In this document: one piece after another, positions 42,071 to 51,750 of the stretch
How the letters are laid out: every line of letters starts with the position of its first letter
How positions within the stretch are numbered: the stretch's first letter is position 1
Assembly: GCF_017811815.1 (NCBI RefSeq)
Contig: NZ_JADKZI010000008.1
Location: 104,867-168,866 of the forward strand
Direction of reading: 5' to 3'
DNA: 64,000 nucleotides
Source: Flavonifractor sp. AGMB03687
Lineage (GTDB): Bacteria; Bacillota; Clostridia; Oscillospirales; Oscillospiraceae
Notes under the pieces: generated by a model
What the model was told of the DNA's origin: nothing
The model's database searches: none
The model's input: only the letters and a program-made list of their open reading frames with translations
Position numbers and translations under genes: made by a program

Positions 42071-43105
42071 TTAACCGAGCAGGTGACAAGCGGCATAATG
42101 GCCCGGAGCGTGCTCCTTGAACTGGGGCACCTCCTGCTTGCACTTCTCAGTGGCATAGGGGCACCGGGTGTGGAACCGGCAGCCGGAGGGGGGATTCATG
42201 GGGGAGGGGATGTCACCCTGGAGGACAATACGCTGCCGGGTGCGGCTGACCTCAGGATCAGGCACGGGCACAGCAGACAGCAGGGTCTTGGTGTAGGGGT
42301 GGATGGGGTTCTTGTTGAGCTCATAGCTCTCGGCCAGCTCTACCAGAGTACCCAGATACATCACGCCGATACGGTTGGAGATGTGACGCACCACGGACAG
42401 GTCATGGGCAATGAACAGGTAGGTCAGGCCCAGATCCTGCTGCATGTCCTCCAGCATGTTGACCACCTGAGACTGGATGGACACGTCCAGAGCGGAGATG
42501 GGCTCGTCGCACACGATGAACTCGGGGCGCACCGCCAGGGCGCGGGCGATACCCACGCGCTGCTGCTGACCGCCGGAGAACTCGTGGGGGTAGCGGTTGG
42601 CGTGCTCGGTGTTCAGACCCACCCGGGCCAGAAGCTCCTTGATACGGTCGGTGCGGTCCTTCTTGCTGGGGCACAGCTTATGGATATCCAGAGCCTCGCC
42701 GATGATCTCGCCCACGGTCATACGGGGGTCCAGAGAGGCGGAGGGGTCCTGGAAGATGATCTGCATCTTGCGGCGGTAGGGCAGCATGTTGGCCGCGGTG
42801 GGCTTGGGGGTCTTCACGTGGACCAGCTGGCCGTTCTCATTTCTCTGCCAGGGATCCTCACCCTCGAAGATAGGCTGGCCGTCGTAGATGATCTTGCCGG
42901 ACGTAGGGGGATGCAGCTGGAGGATGGTACGGCCCAGGGTAGTCTTACCGCAGCCGGACTCGCCCACCAGGCCCAGGGTCTCGCCTCGCTTGATGAAGAG
43001 GGACACGTCCTCCACGGCCTGGACGCCGGGGCCTTTCACGCCCTTGACGCCAAAGTATTTCTTCAGGTGGTCTACCTGAACGAGGATATCATTCTTCTCA
43101 CTCAT
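42071..43105 (-). CDS. oppF: Oligopeptide ABC transporter ATP-binding protein OppF
   Basis: This 344-residue ABC ATPase has Walker A GESGCGKT (near residue 50), the signature [15 protein letters not shown] and Walker [13 protein letters not shown]. Its C-terminal oligopeptide extension has [10 protein letters not shown] and further Cys that bind an iron-sulphur cluster in this family. It pairs with OppD. The ATG at 43105 overlaps the oppD end by 8 bases. Confidence 0.93.
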   Translation of the reverse strand: MSEKNDILVQVDHLKKYFGVKGVKGPGVQAVEDVSLFIKRGETLGLVGESGCGKTTLGRTILQLHPPTSGKIIYDGQPIFEGEDPWQRNENGQLVHVKTPKPTAANMLPYRRKMQIIFQDPSASLDPRMTVGEIIGEALDIHKLCPSKKDRTDRIKELLARVGLNTEHANRYPHEFSGGQQQRVGIARALAVRPEFIVCDEPISALDVSIQSQVVNMLEDMQQDLGLTYLFIAHDLSVVRHISNRIGVMYLGTLVELAESYELNKNPIHPYTKTLLSAVPVPDPEVSRTRQRIVLQGDIPSPMNPPSGCRFHTRCPYATEKCKQEVPQFKEHAPGHYAACHLLG

Positions 43106-44171
43106 GGTCGCCCGCCTCCTTGTTCTCGGTCTCTGCCGCGGGCTTGGCGTCCGCCTGGCCGGCCTTCTCCTTCTGGATCTGCTCCTGTACCCGCAGCCAG
43201 CAGGCGGAGCGGTGGCCCTCGCCCAGCTCCACATAGGGGGGCATCTTCTGCAGGCAGATCTTCATGGCATACTCACAGCGGGGGGCGAAGGGGCAGCCCT
43301 CGGGGGGATTGAGCATATCCACGGGGGTACCCTCGATGGGGATCAGGCGCTCGTAGCTCTCGGCGTCCACACGGGGCATGGACCGCAGCAGGCCCATGGT
43401 GTAGGGGTGGCCGGGCTTGTAGAAGATATCGTCCACAGGGCCCTGCTCCACCATCTTGCCGGCGTACATGACGGAGACCTTGTCGCAGATCTCGGCCACC
43501 ACACCCAGATTGTGGGTGATGAAGATGATGCCCATGTGGGTCTTCTTCTGCAGCTCCTTCATGAGCTCCAGGATCTGAGCCTGGATGGTCACGTCCAGAG
43601 CGGTGGTAGGCTCGTCGGCGATAAGCAGTTGGGGGTGGCAGATCAGGCCCATGGCGATCATAACACGCTGACGCATACCGCCGGACAGCTCATGGGGATA
43701 CTGCTTCATGCGCTTTTCCACGTTGTTGATGCCGACCAGTTCCAGCATCTCCATGGCGCGCTTGGCGGCCTCTTCCTTGGAGACCTTCTTGTCGTGAGCC
43801 TTCAGAGCCTCTATCAGCTGGTTGCCGATGGTGTAAACGGGGTTGAGGCAGGTCATGGGGTTCTGGAAGATCATGGCGATCTTGTTGCCGCGCAGGTCGA
43901 TCATCTCGTCCTTGCTCTTGGCCAGCATGTCCTCGCCCTCGAAGGTGATGGAGCCGCCCACCACCTTACCGGGGGACTGGAGCAGGCCGATGATGGAGTA
44001 GGCCTCCACGCTCTTACCGGAGCCGGACTCGCCCACGATGCCCATGACTTCGTCATAGTTCAGGTCGTAGCTGATGCCGCCGACAGCCTTGACCTCGCCG
44101 GCGGGGGTGAAGAAGGAGACGTGGAGATCCTTGACTTCCAGCAGCTTGCCGCTCTTTTCGTTGTTTTCCAT
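43098..44171 (-). CDS. oppD: Oligopeptide ABC transporter ATP-binding protein OppD
   Basis: This 357-residue ABC ATPase has Walker A GESGSGKS, the [15 protein letters not shown] signature, [14 protein letters not shown] and the C-terminal [16 protein letters not shown] cysteines. It is the partner of OppF. The last 30 residues are a charged Ala/Lys/Glu tail. Confidence 0.93.
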   Translation of the reverse strand: MENNEKSGKLLEVKDLHVSFFTPAGEVKAVGGISYDLNYDEVMGIVGESGSGKSVEAYSIIGLLQSPGKVVGGSITFEGEDMLAKSKDEMIDLRGNKIAMIFQNPMTCLNPVYTIGNQLIEALKAHDKKVSKEEAAKRAMEMLELVGINNVEKRMKQYPHELSGGMRQRVMIAMGLICHPQLLIADEPTTALDVTIQAQILELMKELQKKTHMGIIFITHNLGVVAEICDKVSVMYAGKMVEQGPVDDIFYKPGHPYTMGLLRSMPRVDAESYERLIPIEGTPVDMLNPPEGCPFAPRCEYAMKICLQKMPPYVELGEGHRSACWLRVQEQIQKEKAGQADAKPAAETENKEAGDHE

Positions 44172-44187
44172 GGTGTCTCCTCCTTTC

Positions 44188-45450
44188 TTACTTCTTCAGC
44201 CGGGGATCCAGGGCGTCCCGCAGGCCGTCACCAAACAGGTTCAGGCACAGGATCATAACGCTCAGGATGGCGGCAGGGATAAACAAGCGGTAGGGATAGG
44301 TCTGCAGACCGCTCAGGCCGTCGGAACACATGGAGCCCAGGCTGGTCATGGGGGCGGAAACGCCCATGCCCAGGAAGGACAGGAAGGACTCCGTGAAGAT
44401 GGCGGAGGGGATCTGCAGGAAGGTGGTGGTCACGATCTGGCCCACACAGTTGGGCAGCAGATGGCGCTTGATGATGCGCCCACCCTTGGCGCCCAGAGCG
44501 CGGGCGGCGGTAACGTACTCCTGCTGCTTGAGCTGGAGGATCTGGCCGCGGATGATGCGGCTCATGGTCACCCAGTACAGCAGGCCGAAGGCGATGAAGA
44601 TTGCGATCAGGTTGGGGCCCAGAATCGTAACGAAATTCTGCAGGGGGCCGTCACCCGAGTTCTGGAAGTCCTCCAGGATGGGCTTCAGGGTAGCGCCCAG
44701 CAGCAGGATAATGAGCACCTCGGGCACGGAGTAGATGATCTCCACGATACGCTGCATGATAGCGTCCACTTTGCCGCCGAAGTAGCCGGAAATGGAGCCG
44801 TAGATGGCGCCGATGACCAGCACGATCAGGGCACAGCAGATACCAACGATCATGGACACGCGGGCGCCGATCATGGTACGGACCATGATGTCACGGCCAT
44901 GCATGTCACAGCCGAACACATGGGGGAAGACAAACTCGCCGTTGGCCTTGCGCTGCAGCTCCTCATCGGTATAACCGAAGAGGTGGGGCTTCAGTTCCTC
45001 GCCTCCGCCAGACTTGATCTGGGCACGGAGTCTGGCCTCATCCAGCTTAGTGAACTCCTTGCCGGCAGCCTCAGCCTCGGCACGGGCCGCTTCCACCGCG
45101 GCATCAGGATCCTGGGCAGCACGGTCCTCCAGAGAGTAGTGCCAGGGATGCAGGTTGTTGGCACCCCGGATCTGCTCGTCGTAGCCGTAGGGCACCAGCA
45201 TGGGGCCCACAAAGGCAAACAGGCCAATGAGGATAACGATAACCATGGCCACCATGGCTACCTTGTTGTGGCGCAGACGCCGCCAAGCATCTTTCCAGTA
45301 GGACACGCTCTTGCGATCCTGAATAAAGCTCTCTTTCTCCTGAGTGGTAGCTGCCTCAAAAGCATTCTCGGGCAGATTGTTCCAGTCCAGGATGTCCTCA
45401 ACATCGGGCTGCAGGGAGCCAAGGACTTTCTTATGTTTACGATCAGCCAA
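44188..45450 (-). CDS. oppC: Oligopeptide ABC transporter permease OppC
   Basis: This 420-residue permease is longer than typical OppC (about 300). The N-terminal 60 residues are cytoplasmic, followed by TM1 (about 65-85), an extracellular insertion of about 80 residues, and the core helices with the EAA motif (EYVTAARALGAKGGRIIKRHLLPN). The start is TTG, with AGGGAGGGAACTGAG before it. It lies one base after the oppB stop. Confidence 0.9.
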   Translation of the reverse strand: MADRKHKKVLGSLQPDVEDILDWNNLPENAFEAATTQEKESFIQDRKSVSYWKDAWRRLRHNKVAMVAMVIVILIGLFAFVGPMLVPYGYDEQIRGANNLHPWHYSLEDRAAQDPDAAVEAARAEAEAAGKEFTKLDEARLRAQIKSGGGEELKPHLFGYTDEELQRKANGEFVFPHVFGCDMHGRDIMVRTMIGARVSMIVGICCALIVLVIGAIYGSISGYFGGKVDAIMQRIVEIIYSVPEVLIILLLGATLKPILEDFQNSGDGPLQNFVTILGPNLIAIFIAFGLLYWVTMSRIIRGQILQLKQQEYVTAARALGAKGGRIIKRHLLPNCVGQIVTTTFLQIPSAIFTESFLSFLGMGVSAPMTSLGSMCSDGLSGLQTYPYRLFIPAAILSVMILCLNLFGDGLRDALDPRLKK

Positions 45451-45451
45451 C

Positions 45452-46393
45452 TCAGTTCCCTCCCTTGCTCAGATTGATACGAGGATCCACCAGCTTGTAC
45501 AGCAGGTCGGCCAGCAGGTTCATCACAATGACGAAGGCCGCCAGGAAGATGGTGGTACCCATGATGATGGGGTAGTCACGAGCCTGGATAGACATCACGA
45601 AGTAGCGGCCCAGGCCGGGAATGGAGAACACCTTCTCCACCACGAAGCCGCCGCACAGGGTAAACGCGATCTGGGGGCCCAGATAGGTAATGACGGGGAT
45701 CAGGGCGTTGCGCAGGGCATGCTTGAAGATAATCTTCTTGTTCTTCAGACCCTTGGCCCGAGCCGTCTTGATGTACTCCTGGTTGATGGAGTCCAGCATA
45801 GCGGTACGGGTCTGGCGGGACAGATAGCACATGGGGTAGAATCCCAGGGCCAGGCAGGGCAGCACATAGCTCTTCCAGCTGCCGTCAAAGCCGGTTGGGA
45901 AGAGCTTGAATCCCTCGATGCCGCCGGTGAAGACATGCAGAAGGATGGTTGCTACTACGAAGCCCGGCATAGAAATACCGATGGTACAGATGACCCGCAG
46001 CAGGCTGTCCACCCAAGTACCTCGCTTATAGGCTGCCAAACAGCCCAATGGGACGCCCACCAGTATGGCCCACGAAATGGCAATAATGCCGATTCTGGCA
46101 GACAGGGGGAACATGGTGGTAATGATATCAAGTACAGGACGATCCTTCTGCATCTTGATGGAATTACCAAAATCACCGTGGGCAATGTTGCCCAGATACT
46201 TACCCAGCTGAACGATGACCGGCTGATCCAGGCCATACTTCTCATTCAGGGCGTCAATGGTAGCCTGAGAGGGGGTCTTCTCAGACAGCCAGGGATTGCC
46301 CGGAATGGCGTTCATGAGCAAAAAGGTTAGGCAGGTCACGATAAACAGCGTGATGACTGCCATCACCGCTCTTTTTAAAACATATTTTGCCAT
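45452..46393 (-). CDS. oppB: Oligopeptide ABC transporter permease OppB
   Basis: This 313-residue permease has six TM helices. It has the N-terminal MAKYVLKRAVMAVITLFIVT helix and the EYIKTARAKGLKNKKIIFKH EAA loop. It is the first gene of oppBCDF. The ATG at 46393 follows GGAAGTGAAGAA. Confidence 0.92.
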   Translation of the reverse strand: MAKYVLKRAVMAVITLFIVTCLTFLLMNAIPGNPWLSEKTPSQATIDALNEKYGLDQPVIVQLGKYLGNIAHGDFGNSIKMQKDRPVLDIITTMFPLSARIGIIAISWAILVGVPLGCLAAYKRGTWVDSLLRVICTIGISMPGFVVATILLHVFTGGIEGFKLFPTGFDGSWKSYVLPCLALGFYPMCYLSRQTRTAMLDSINQEYIKTARAKGLKNKKIIFKHALRNALIPVITYLGPQIAFTLCGGFVVEKVFSIPGLGRYFVMSIQARDYPIIMGTTIFLAAFVIVMNLLADLLYKLVDPRINLSKGGN

Positions 46394-46442
46394 TTCTTCA
46401 CTTCCTATACCATTCTCTGTGCATTCTCGTAAATTGCCCCAC

Positions 46443-46486
46443 AATAAACGTCTGTTTATTTTATCGTAAATACCACCTTCCGTCAA
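46443..46486 (-). promoter_or_regulatory. Promoter and inverted repeat upstream of oppBCDF
   Basis: On the minus strand TTGACG (46486-46481) and TAAAAT (46463-46458), 17 bp apart. AATAAAC-N4-GTTTATT (46443-46460) spans the start region and may be an operator. From here to 46760 I see no gene or other clear structure. Confidence 0.65.
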
Positions 46487-46763
46487 GAGTTCTATGGCCT
46501 GAATTTGATGGAATAGCCGTCAAATCTTGCAGATGTCCTCCACAAGAAGACACTTTTCTGCATAATTGTCCATTCTTTCTTTCGGCGCCAGATGCTTTTT
46601 CCCCTTGTACCGCCTGCTTTTCAGAACTCTTTCTCGCTAAAGTGATAAAATTCGCTAATATTTATTCATGGATGGAGGCGTTATATTCATTTTAACGGAA
46701 ATCCTGCAAAACGGCGGCTTTGAATCCCACCCCACCGTTCGATTGCAAAATCACTCCAGGCGC

Positions 46764-46806
46764 AAAAAAGGGCGGACAGACGCAGAAAACCGCGTCCGTC
46801 CGCCCC
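46764..46806 (-). terminator. Terminator of the Eis-like GNAT gene
   Basis: A 14-bp stem with one mismatch (46770-46783 with 46792-46805) and six Ts on the minus strand. Confidence 0.85.
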
Positions 46807-46823
46807 ATTCTGTCTGCGGTCGG

Positions 46824-47702
46824 TCAGTCAAAGCCCAGGCCCATATAGCCCTGGGTCTCCTCGCCCCACAGGGCGCCCTTTTCCTGGTCATACCATTTGA
46901 CCATACCGAAGGGCTGCAGGTAGCTGCCCTGCATGCCGTCCCACTGGGCGGGGGTACGCACGAAGCACCGCTGGCCAGGCATTTTGGCCGCCAGGGCGGC
47001 CAGGCCCCGGGGCATATGCTCCGGCGGCAGCAGCAGCTCCTTGAAGAGCACGCTCTTCTTGTCCAGATATTCCGCGGCGGCGCAGCCCCGGAAATCGCCC
47101 ACCATAACGCGGTACAGTCCGCCGCCGGACAGCTTGCCCATGCCCTCCTGGTAGCGGATCAGATCCTCTCCGTAGAGCACCGAGGGGATGCCCTCCAGGG
47201 CGTTGCGGCGGATCTCGTTGTACTCCTCCGGGCCGATGGGCTCCACCTTGTCCTCCGGATGGGCGGCGGTGGTCATGCTGCGCAGCAGCTCCACCTTCCG
47301 GGTGAAGAAGCCGGGCAGGAAGCCCACCATGGAGAAGAATTTGAACAGGCTGGCCTCGGCGGGCACCACGGTGACGCAGTCCGCCCCCCGCTGCTTGAGG
47401 AACTCGTCCACATAGAGCAGCAGCTGACGGCCGTAGCCCTTGCTGCGGACGGCGGGGTCGGTGGCCAGGGCGTAGATATACCAGGCGGAGGCGGTGCCGC
47501 CGCCGGGCAGGGTGATGGTCTGGGGCAGCAGGGCCAGCATGGAGGCCAGCTTGCCGTCCTCCAGCAGGAGGAGCATATCCTCCGGCCGCCAGCAGCACTG
47601 GTAGAACCAGTCGATATAGCGGGGATCGTCGCCAAAGGCGGCCTGCCACAGGTCCTTCTGGGCCTGGGCCTCATCAGGTCGGGATGGACGGATCTCTACC
47701 AT
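46824..47702 (-). CDS. GNAT-family N-acetyltransferase (Eis-like)
   Basis: This 292-residue protein has a GNAT domain with IYALATDPAVRSKGYGRQLL as the acetyl-CoA loop, followed by VVPAEASLFKFFSMVGF. The second half is a degenerate GNAT-like domain. Eis-like enzymes of this shape acetylate amines or aminoglycosides, but the substrate here is unknown. It lies 30 bases past the DUF2156 gene. Confidence 0.82.
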   Translation of the reverse strand: MVEIRPSRPDEAQAQKDLWQAAFGDDPRYIDWFYQCCWRPEDMLLLLEDGKLASMLALLPQTITLPGGGTASAWYIYALATDPAVRSKGYGRQLLLYVDEFLKQRGADCVTVVPAEASLFKFFSMVGFLPGFFTRKVELLRSMTTAAHPEDKVEPIGPEEYNEIRRNALEGIPSVLYGEDLIRYQEGMGKLSGGGLYRVMVGDFRGCAAAEYLDKKSVLFKELLLPPEHMPRGLAALAAKMPGQRCFVRTPAQWDGMQGSYLQPFGMVKWYDQEKGALWGEETQGYMGLGFD

Positions 47703-47732
47703 GGAAACACTCCTCTCATTTCTTGTCCACAG

Positions 47733-48647
47733 TCATGCTTTCATAATGGCAGCGTACTTCTCCACCAGCAGGTCAGGGTAGTAGGACAGCTTGGCCTTCC
47801 GCAAGCCCTCCACGCCCATGTCGTCCTCCCGGTTGAGGTATTTCACCTGGGGGTGGCGCTGGCGCACCCACCGGGCAAACTCCCGGTTGATCATGGCGTA
47901 CGCTCCCTGGAGCTCGCCGTAGGCCTTCTCAAAGTGAACGTCGTAGGTGTCGGCGGACAGCATGTCCCCCATGGTGAAGGCCACCACCTCGCCGTACACC
48001 CGGATCAGTCCGCCCTCCAGGCCCAGCTCCTGATAGTGCTCCATGGCGGTGCGCAGGGCGATGCCCTCATCGCCCAGATCCCGCTCCTCGGCCTCGCCCT
48101 CCCGCTGGAGGGAGCGGCGATACCACTCCCGGTCCATCTCCAGACATTCAGGCAGGCTTTCCGGGGTGATCTCCTCATAGGTCCAGGTGGGGTTGTTCTC
48201 CATAAAGCGGTTGATGTGGTTGCGCTTGGCGTGGAGCTTCTTGCCTCCCAGGTCGGCCAGCCGGTCGATCTCATAGAGGTAGTCGTAGCCGTCCCGGTCG
48301 GCCACGTAGTCAAACTGGCCGGGGAAGAACTCCTCCAGCTCGGCCATCTGGCCCCGGGTCAGGCACACCAGCCGCAGGGGCTGGCCCCGGCTGTCGGCTT
48401 CCGCCTTCAGCGCCTGGATGGCGGCAGCAATGTCGCCCGCTCCGGCGGGGTACAGATAGCTGCATCCCATCCGGCCGCAGAGATGGGTGAACAAAAAGCC
48501 GTTCCCCTGGGCGATCTCCACGTTGTAAGTCTTTTTCCAGACATAGATGTTGGTAAAGTTATAGTCGCAGCCCCGGTAGTTGCCCCGGGCCAGCAGTCCG
48601 TCCACCCAGGCCTTGTCCGAAGGGGTGGGCGTTTTGAATTCGATCAT
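47733..48647 (-). CDS. DUF2156 (phosphatidylglycerol-lysyltransferase-like) protein
   Basis: This 304-residue protein has the tandem GNAT fold of DUF2156, with LHAKRNHINRFMENNPTWTY, and AYAMINREFARWVR and YLNREDDMGVEGLRKAKLSYYP near the end. In MprF the same fold adds lysine to lipids. Without a flippase domain it may transfer an amino acid to a small or peptide acceptor. The ATG is at 48647. Confidence 0.87.
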   Translation of the reverse strand: MIEFKTPTPSDKAWVDGLLARGNYRGCDYNFTNIYVWKKTYNVEIAQGNGFLFTHLCGRMGCSYLYPAGAGDIAAAIQALKAEADSRGQPLRLVCLTRGQMAELEEFFPGQFDYVADRDGYDYLYEIDRLADLGGKKLHAKRNHINRFMENNPTWTYEEITPESLPECLEMDREWYRRSLQREGEAEERDLGDEGIALRTAMEHYQELGLEGGLIRVYGEVVAFTMGDMLSADTYDVHFEKAYGELQGAYAMINREFARWVRQRHPQVKYLNREDDMGVEGLRKAKLSYYPDLLVEKYAAIMKA

Positions 48648-48745
48648 GGGGTTTTTCTCTCCTAACCATTTCCCAGTATGCCGACATGATAGCACGGCCT
48701 TTTCAAATTGGCAAGGGAAATCGGGCGAACGAGGCCGGAAGAACC

Positions 48746-48776
48746 AAAACGGACGGCCAAAAGGCCGCCCGTTTTC
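48746..48776 (-). terminator. Terminator of the DEAD-box helicase gene
   Basis: AAAACGG-A-CGGCC and GGCCG-C-CCGTTTT form a 13-bp stem around AAAA (48746-48758 with 48763-48775); minus-strand Ts follow. Confidence 0.75.
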
Positions 48777-48780
48777 CCGA

Positions 48781-49962
48781 TTAGTTCTCTTCCACCAGCA
48801 TGAGGCAGCCGTCCTGGTCGTACTTGAGCCGCTGGACCTCCGCCTTGGTGTTGCGGATGATGTCGTCCATGCGCACGCTCTCGGTGACGGTGGCCACGAA
48901 GGTGTAGGCCACGCCGTGACGCTTGGCCCGGCCGGTACGGCCGATGCGGTGGGTGTAGTTCTCCATCTCGTCGGGCACGTCATAGTTGAACACGGCATCC
49001 ACGTCGTCGATGTCCAGGCCTCGGGCGGCCACGTCGGTGGCCACCAGCACCTTGATCTCGCCCTTCTTGAACTTGTCCAGGGTCTTTTCCCGCACCCGCT
49101 GCTGGATGTCACCGTGGATGGCCTGGCAGGAGATGCCCCGCATCTGGAGCAGACCGGCCAGCCGGTCGGTCATGTTCTTGGTGTTGCAGAAGGCGATGGC
49201 CCGCTCGTACTCCCCGTGGGTGATGAGGGCCACAATGGTGTCCAGCTTCTTCTCCCTGCCGTCCAGGTCGATGCGGTACTGGGTGATGTCGGGCTTGGAC
49301 TCCTCCACCGGGCGGACGGTGATCTCCACGGGGTCACGCTGGTACACCCAGGAGATATCCATGACCTCTCGGCTGATGGTGGCGGAGAACATGCCCAGAT
49401 TCTTCCGGTGCTTCAGCTGGTCCAGGATACGGGTCACGTCCCGGACGAAGCCCATATCCAGCATGCGGTCGGCCTCGTCCAGCACCACCGTCTCCACCTT
49501 GTCCAGCTTGACGGTGCGCCGCTTCATGTGGTCCATGAGCCGGCCGGGGGTAGCCACCACGATCTGGGGGCGTTTCTTCAGGGTGTTGATCTGCTTGTCA
49601 ATGGGGGCGCCGCCGTACAGACACACGGTGCGCACGCCCTCCTTAAATTCGCACAGGTCCCGCAGCTCCTCCTGGATCTGCACCGCCAGCTCCCGGGTGG
49701 GGGCCAGCACCAGGGCCTGGACCTCCTCACGCTCGGGGTCGATGTGCTCCACCATCGGGATGCCGAAGGCAAAGGTCTTGCCGGTGCCGGTAGGGGCCTT
49801 GGCAATGACGTCCTTCCACTGCATGAAGTAGGGGATGGCTCCGGCCTGCACCGGGGTGGCCTGCACGTAGCCCTTCTTCTCAATGGCCTTCATGACCGCG
49901 GGGGACAGGCCCAGGTCAGCATAGTTGACGATCTCGTTGACCTGCTCGCCGTTGATTTCCAT
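48781..49962 (-). CDS. DEAD-box RNA helicase
   Basis: This is a 393-residue helicase with the Q motif (ATPVQAGAIP), motif I APTGTGKT, PTRELA, motif II DEAD (VLDEADRML), SAT, and HRIGRTGRAKR (motif VI). It is a minimal CshA/RhlE-like enzyme with no RNA-binding tail, so partners probably guide it. A leader of about 115 bases lies upstream. The ATG at 49962 follows AAAGGAAG. Confidence 0.93.
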   Translation of the reverse strand: MEINGEQVNEIVNYADLGLSPAVMKAIEKKGYVQATPVQAGAIPYFMQWKDVIAKAPTGTGKTFAFGIPMVEHIDPEREEVQALVLAPTRELAVQIQEELRDLCEFKEGVRTVCLYGGAPIDKQINTLKKRPQIVVATPGRLMDHMKRRTVKLDKVETVVLDEADRMLDMGFVRDVTRILDQLKHRKNLGMFSATISREVMDISWVYQRDPVEITVRPVEESKPDITQYRIDLDGREKKLDTIVALITHGEYERAIAFCNTKNMTDRLAGLLQMRGISCQAIHGDIQQRVREKTLDKFKKGEIKVLVATDVAARGLDIDDVDAVFNYDVPDEMENYTHRIGRTGRAKRHGVAYTFVATVTESVRMDDIIRNTKAEVQRLKYDQDGCLMLVEEN

Positions 49963-50082
49963 GGGTACAAAACTTCCTTTCCGTTTCAATCTGCCTGATT
50001 TAAGGTCCCCACAGGCATCGAAACTCGCTTTCGTACCCAACGCCCTCTTTCCCCGGGGCGCGACCTCAAATCGTACCGGAAA

Positions 50083-50111
50083 AGTGTATCATACTCCCCG
50101 AAAAATTGCAA
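50083..50111 (-). promoter_or_regulatory. Promoter of the DEAD-box helicase
   Basis: TTGCAA and TACACT on the minus strand, 17 bp apart. It implies a 5' leader of about 115 bases, typical for cold-inducible helicases. Confidence 0.7.
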
Positions 50112-50130
50112 TCCTTTCCCCAAAGAGGCC

Positions 50131-50168
50131 AAAAAAGCCCCGGTCCGCCGTCTGGCGGGCCGGGGCTT
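50131..50168 (-). terminator. Terminator of the amino-acid ABC operon
   Basis: AAGCCCCGGCCCGCC pairs with GGCGGACCGGGGCTT (one G-T) across a 4-base loop, then TTTTTT. Confidence 0.85.
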
Positions 50169-50172
50169 CGGG

Positions 50173-50895
50173 TTACAGGACCTTGGACAGGAACTCGATG
50201 GTACGGGGCTCCTTGGGGTTGGCAAAGAAGGCGTGGGGCTCGTTCTGCTCCAGGATGTGGCCGCCGTCCATGAACAGGACCCGGCTGCCCACCTCACGGG
50301 CAAAGCCCATCTCGTGGGTGACCACCACCATGGTCATGCCCTCGTCAGCCAGCTGCTTCATGACCTCCAGCACCTCGCCCACCATTTCGGGGTCCAGGGC
50401 GGAGGTGGGCTCGTCGAACAGCATCACCTTGGGCTTCATGGCCAGAGCGCGGACGATGGCAATACGCTGCTTCTGGCCGCCGGACAGCTGGGCGGGGTAG
50501 GCGTCGGCCTTCTCCTCCAGGCCCACCCGCTTGAGCAGGGTGGAGGCCAGATCGTCGGCCTCGGCCTGGCTCATCAGCTTGGTGCGCACAGGGGCCAGAG
50601 TGATATTCTTCCGGATGGTCATGTTGGGGAAGAGGTTGAAGTGCTGGAATACCATGCCCATCTGACGGCGGACCAGGTCGATGTTGGTCTTGGGGTTGGT
50701 GATCTCGGTGCCCTCAAAGGTGATGGTGCCGGCAGTGGGGGTCTCCAGCAGGTTGAGGCAGCGCAGGAAGGTGGACTTGCCCGAGCCGGAGGGGCCGATC
50801 ACGACCACCTTCTCGCCGGGATAGATGTGCTCGGAGATATCGTCCAGCACCAGGTGCTTTCCAAAGGACTTGGACAGATGTTTAACGTCGATCAC
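50173..50895 (-). CDS. glnQ: Amino-acid ABC transporter ATP-binding protein (GlnQ-like)
   Basis: This 240-residue polar-amino-acid ATPase has Walker [10 protein letters not shown], the [15 protein letters not shown] signature and [14 protein letters not shown]. It starts with GTG at 50895, inside the permease gene end (14-base overlap), with AAGGAGG about 10 bases upstream. It powers the permease at 50882-51655. Confidence 0.92.
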   Translation of the reverse strand: MIDVKHLSKSFGKHLVLDDISEHIYPGEKVVVIGPSGSGKSTFLRCLNLLETPTAGTITFEGTEITNPKTNIDLVRRQMGMVFQHFNLFPNMTIRKNITLAPVRTKLMSQAEADDLASTLLKRVGLEEKADAYPAQLSGGQKQRIAIVRALAMKPKVMLFDEPTSALDPEMVGEVLEVMKQLADEGMTMVVVTHEMGFAREVGSRVLFMDGGHILEQNEPHAFFANPKEPRTIEFLSKVL

Positions 50896-51655
50896 TTTGA
50901 CGCAGCCTCCTTTCCAGAATCCCCAGCAGCCAGGTGAAGAGCATCACCATCAGCAGATAGATAATGGCAATGCCGAGGTAGGGATACATGACATCATAGG
51001 TTTTGCTGCCGATGGACTTGGCAGCGTAGACCAGCTCCTTGCCGCCGATGGCGGAGATCAGGGCTGTATCCTTGAACAGGGTGATAAACTCATTGCCCAG
51101 GGCAGGCAGAATGTTCTTGAACGCCTGGGGAATGACGATAAAGCGCATGGTATCCAGGTAGTTGAGGCCCAGGGAACGGCCGGCCTCGCTCTGGCCCATA
51201 TCCACGCTCATCAGGCCGCCGCGGACGATCTCGGCCACATAGGCACCCGAGTTGATGCCCAGAGTAAGGGTACCCACCAGGGTGTACTCCCGGCTGCTCT
51301 TAAAGATGATAAAGCCCATGATGAGCAGCTGCACCATCATAGGAGTACCGCGGATGACGGTAACATAGATCTTACAAATCGCGTTGAGCAGAGCCAGAAT
51401 GGGATTGTGGCGGCCCAGGCGCTGCTGGTCATGGGTGGTGCGGATCACAGCCACCAGCACACCCAGCACAATGCCCAGGATCAGCGCCATGGCGGTGATC
51501 CACAGGGTGGTCAGGACGCCGTCCACATAGAGCTGCCAGCGCCCCTCCTCAAAGAATGCTTTATAGATGCCCACAAAGGCGTCCTGCCACCAGGGCAGGT
51601 CTACGCCGTCTTTCAACTGCTGCCCCAGGGTCTCATAGAGTTGCACCCAGTTCAA
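50882..51655 (-). CDS. Amino-acid ABC transporter permease
   Basis: This 257-residue HisM/GlnP-type permease has three to five TM helices and the EAA loop [35 protein letters not shown]. It starts with TTG, with AAAGGAGAATCTCT before it. An N-terminal 45-residue amphipathic extension precedes TM1. An attenuator-like hairpin separates it from the binding protein. Confidence 0.92.
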   Translation of the reverse strand: MNWVQLYETLGQQLKDGVDLPWWQDAFVGIYKAFFEEGRWQLYVDGVLTTLWITAMALILGIVLGVLVAVIRTTHDQQRLGRHNPILALLNAICKIYVTVIRGTPMMVQLLIMGFIIFKSSREYTLVGTLTLGINSGAYVAEIVRGGLMSVDMGQSEAGRSLGLNYLDTMRFIVIPQAFKNILPALGNEFITLFKDTALISAIGGKELVYAAKSIGSKTYDVMYPYLGIAIIYLLMVMLFTWLLGILERRLRQSDRR

Positions 51656-51694
51656 AGAGATTCTCCTTTCTTACTTGCTTCCGAATACGACCCG

Positions 51695-51723
51695 AAAAAG
51701 GACGGCCCGAAGGCCGCCCTTTT
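51695..51723 (-). terminator. Intra-operon attenuator
   Basis: AAAAGGGCGGCC and GGCCGTCCTTTT (G-T at one position) around a 4-base loop, then TTTTT. It sits between the binding-protein and permease genes and probably gives excess binding protein. Confidence 0.7.
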
Positions 51724-51750
51724 CAGTTGCATACAGATCTGTCGTTTGCC

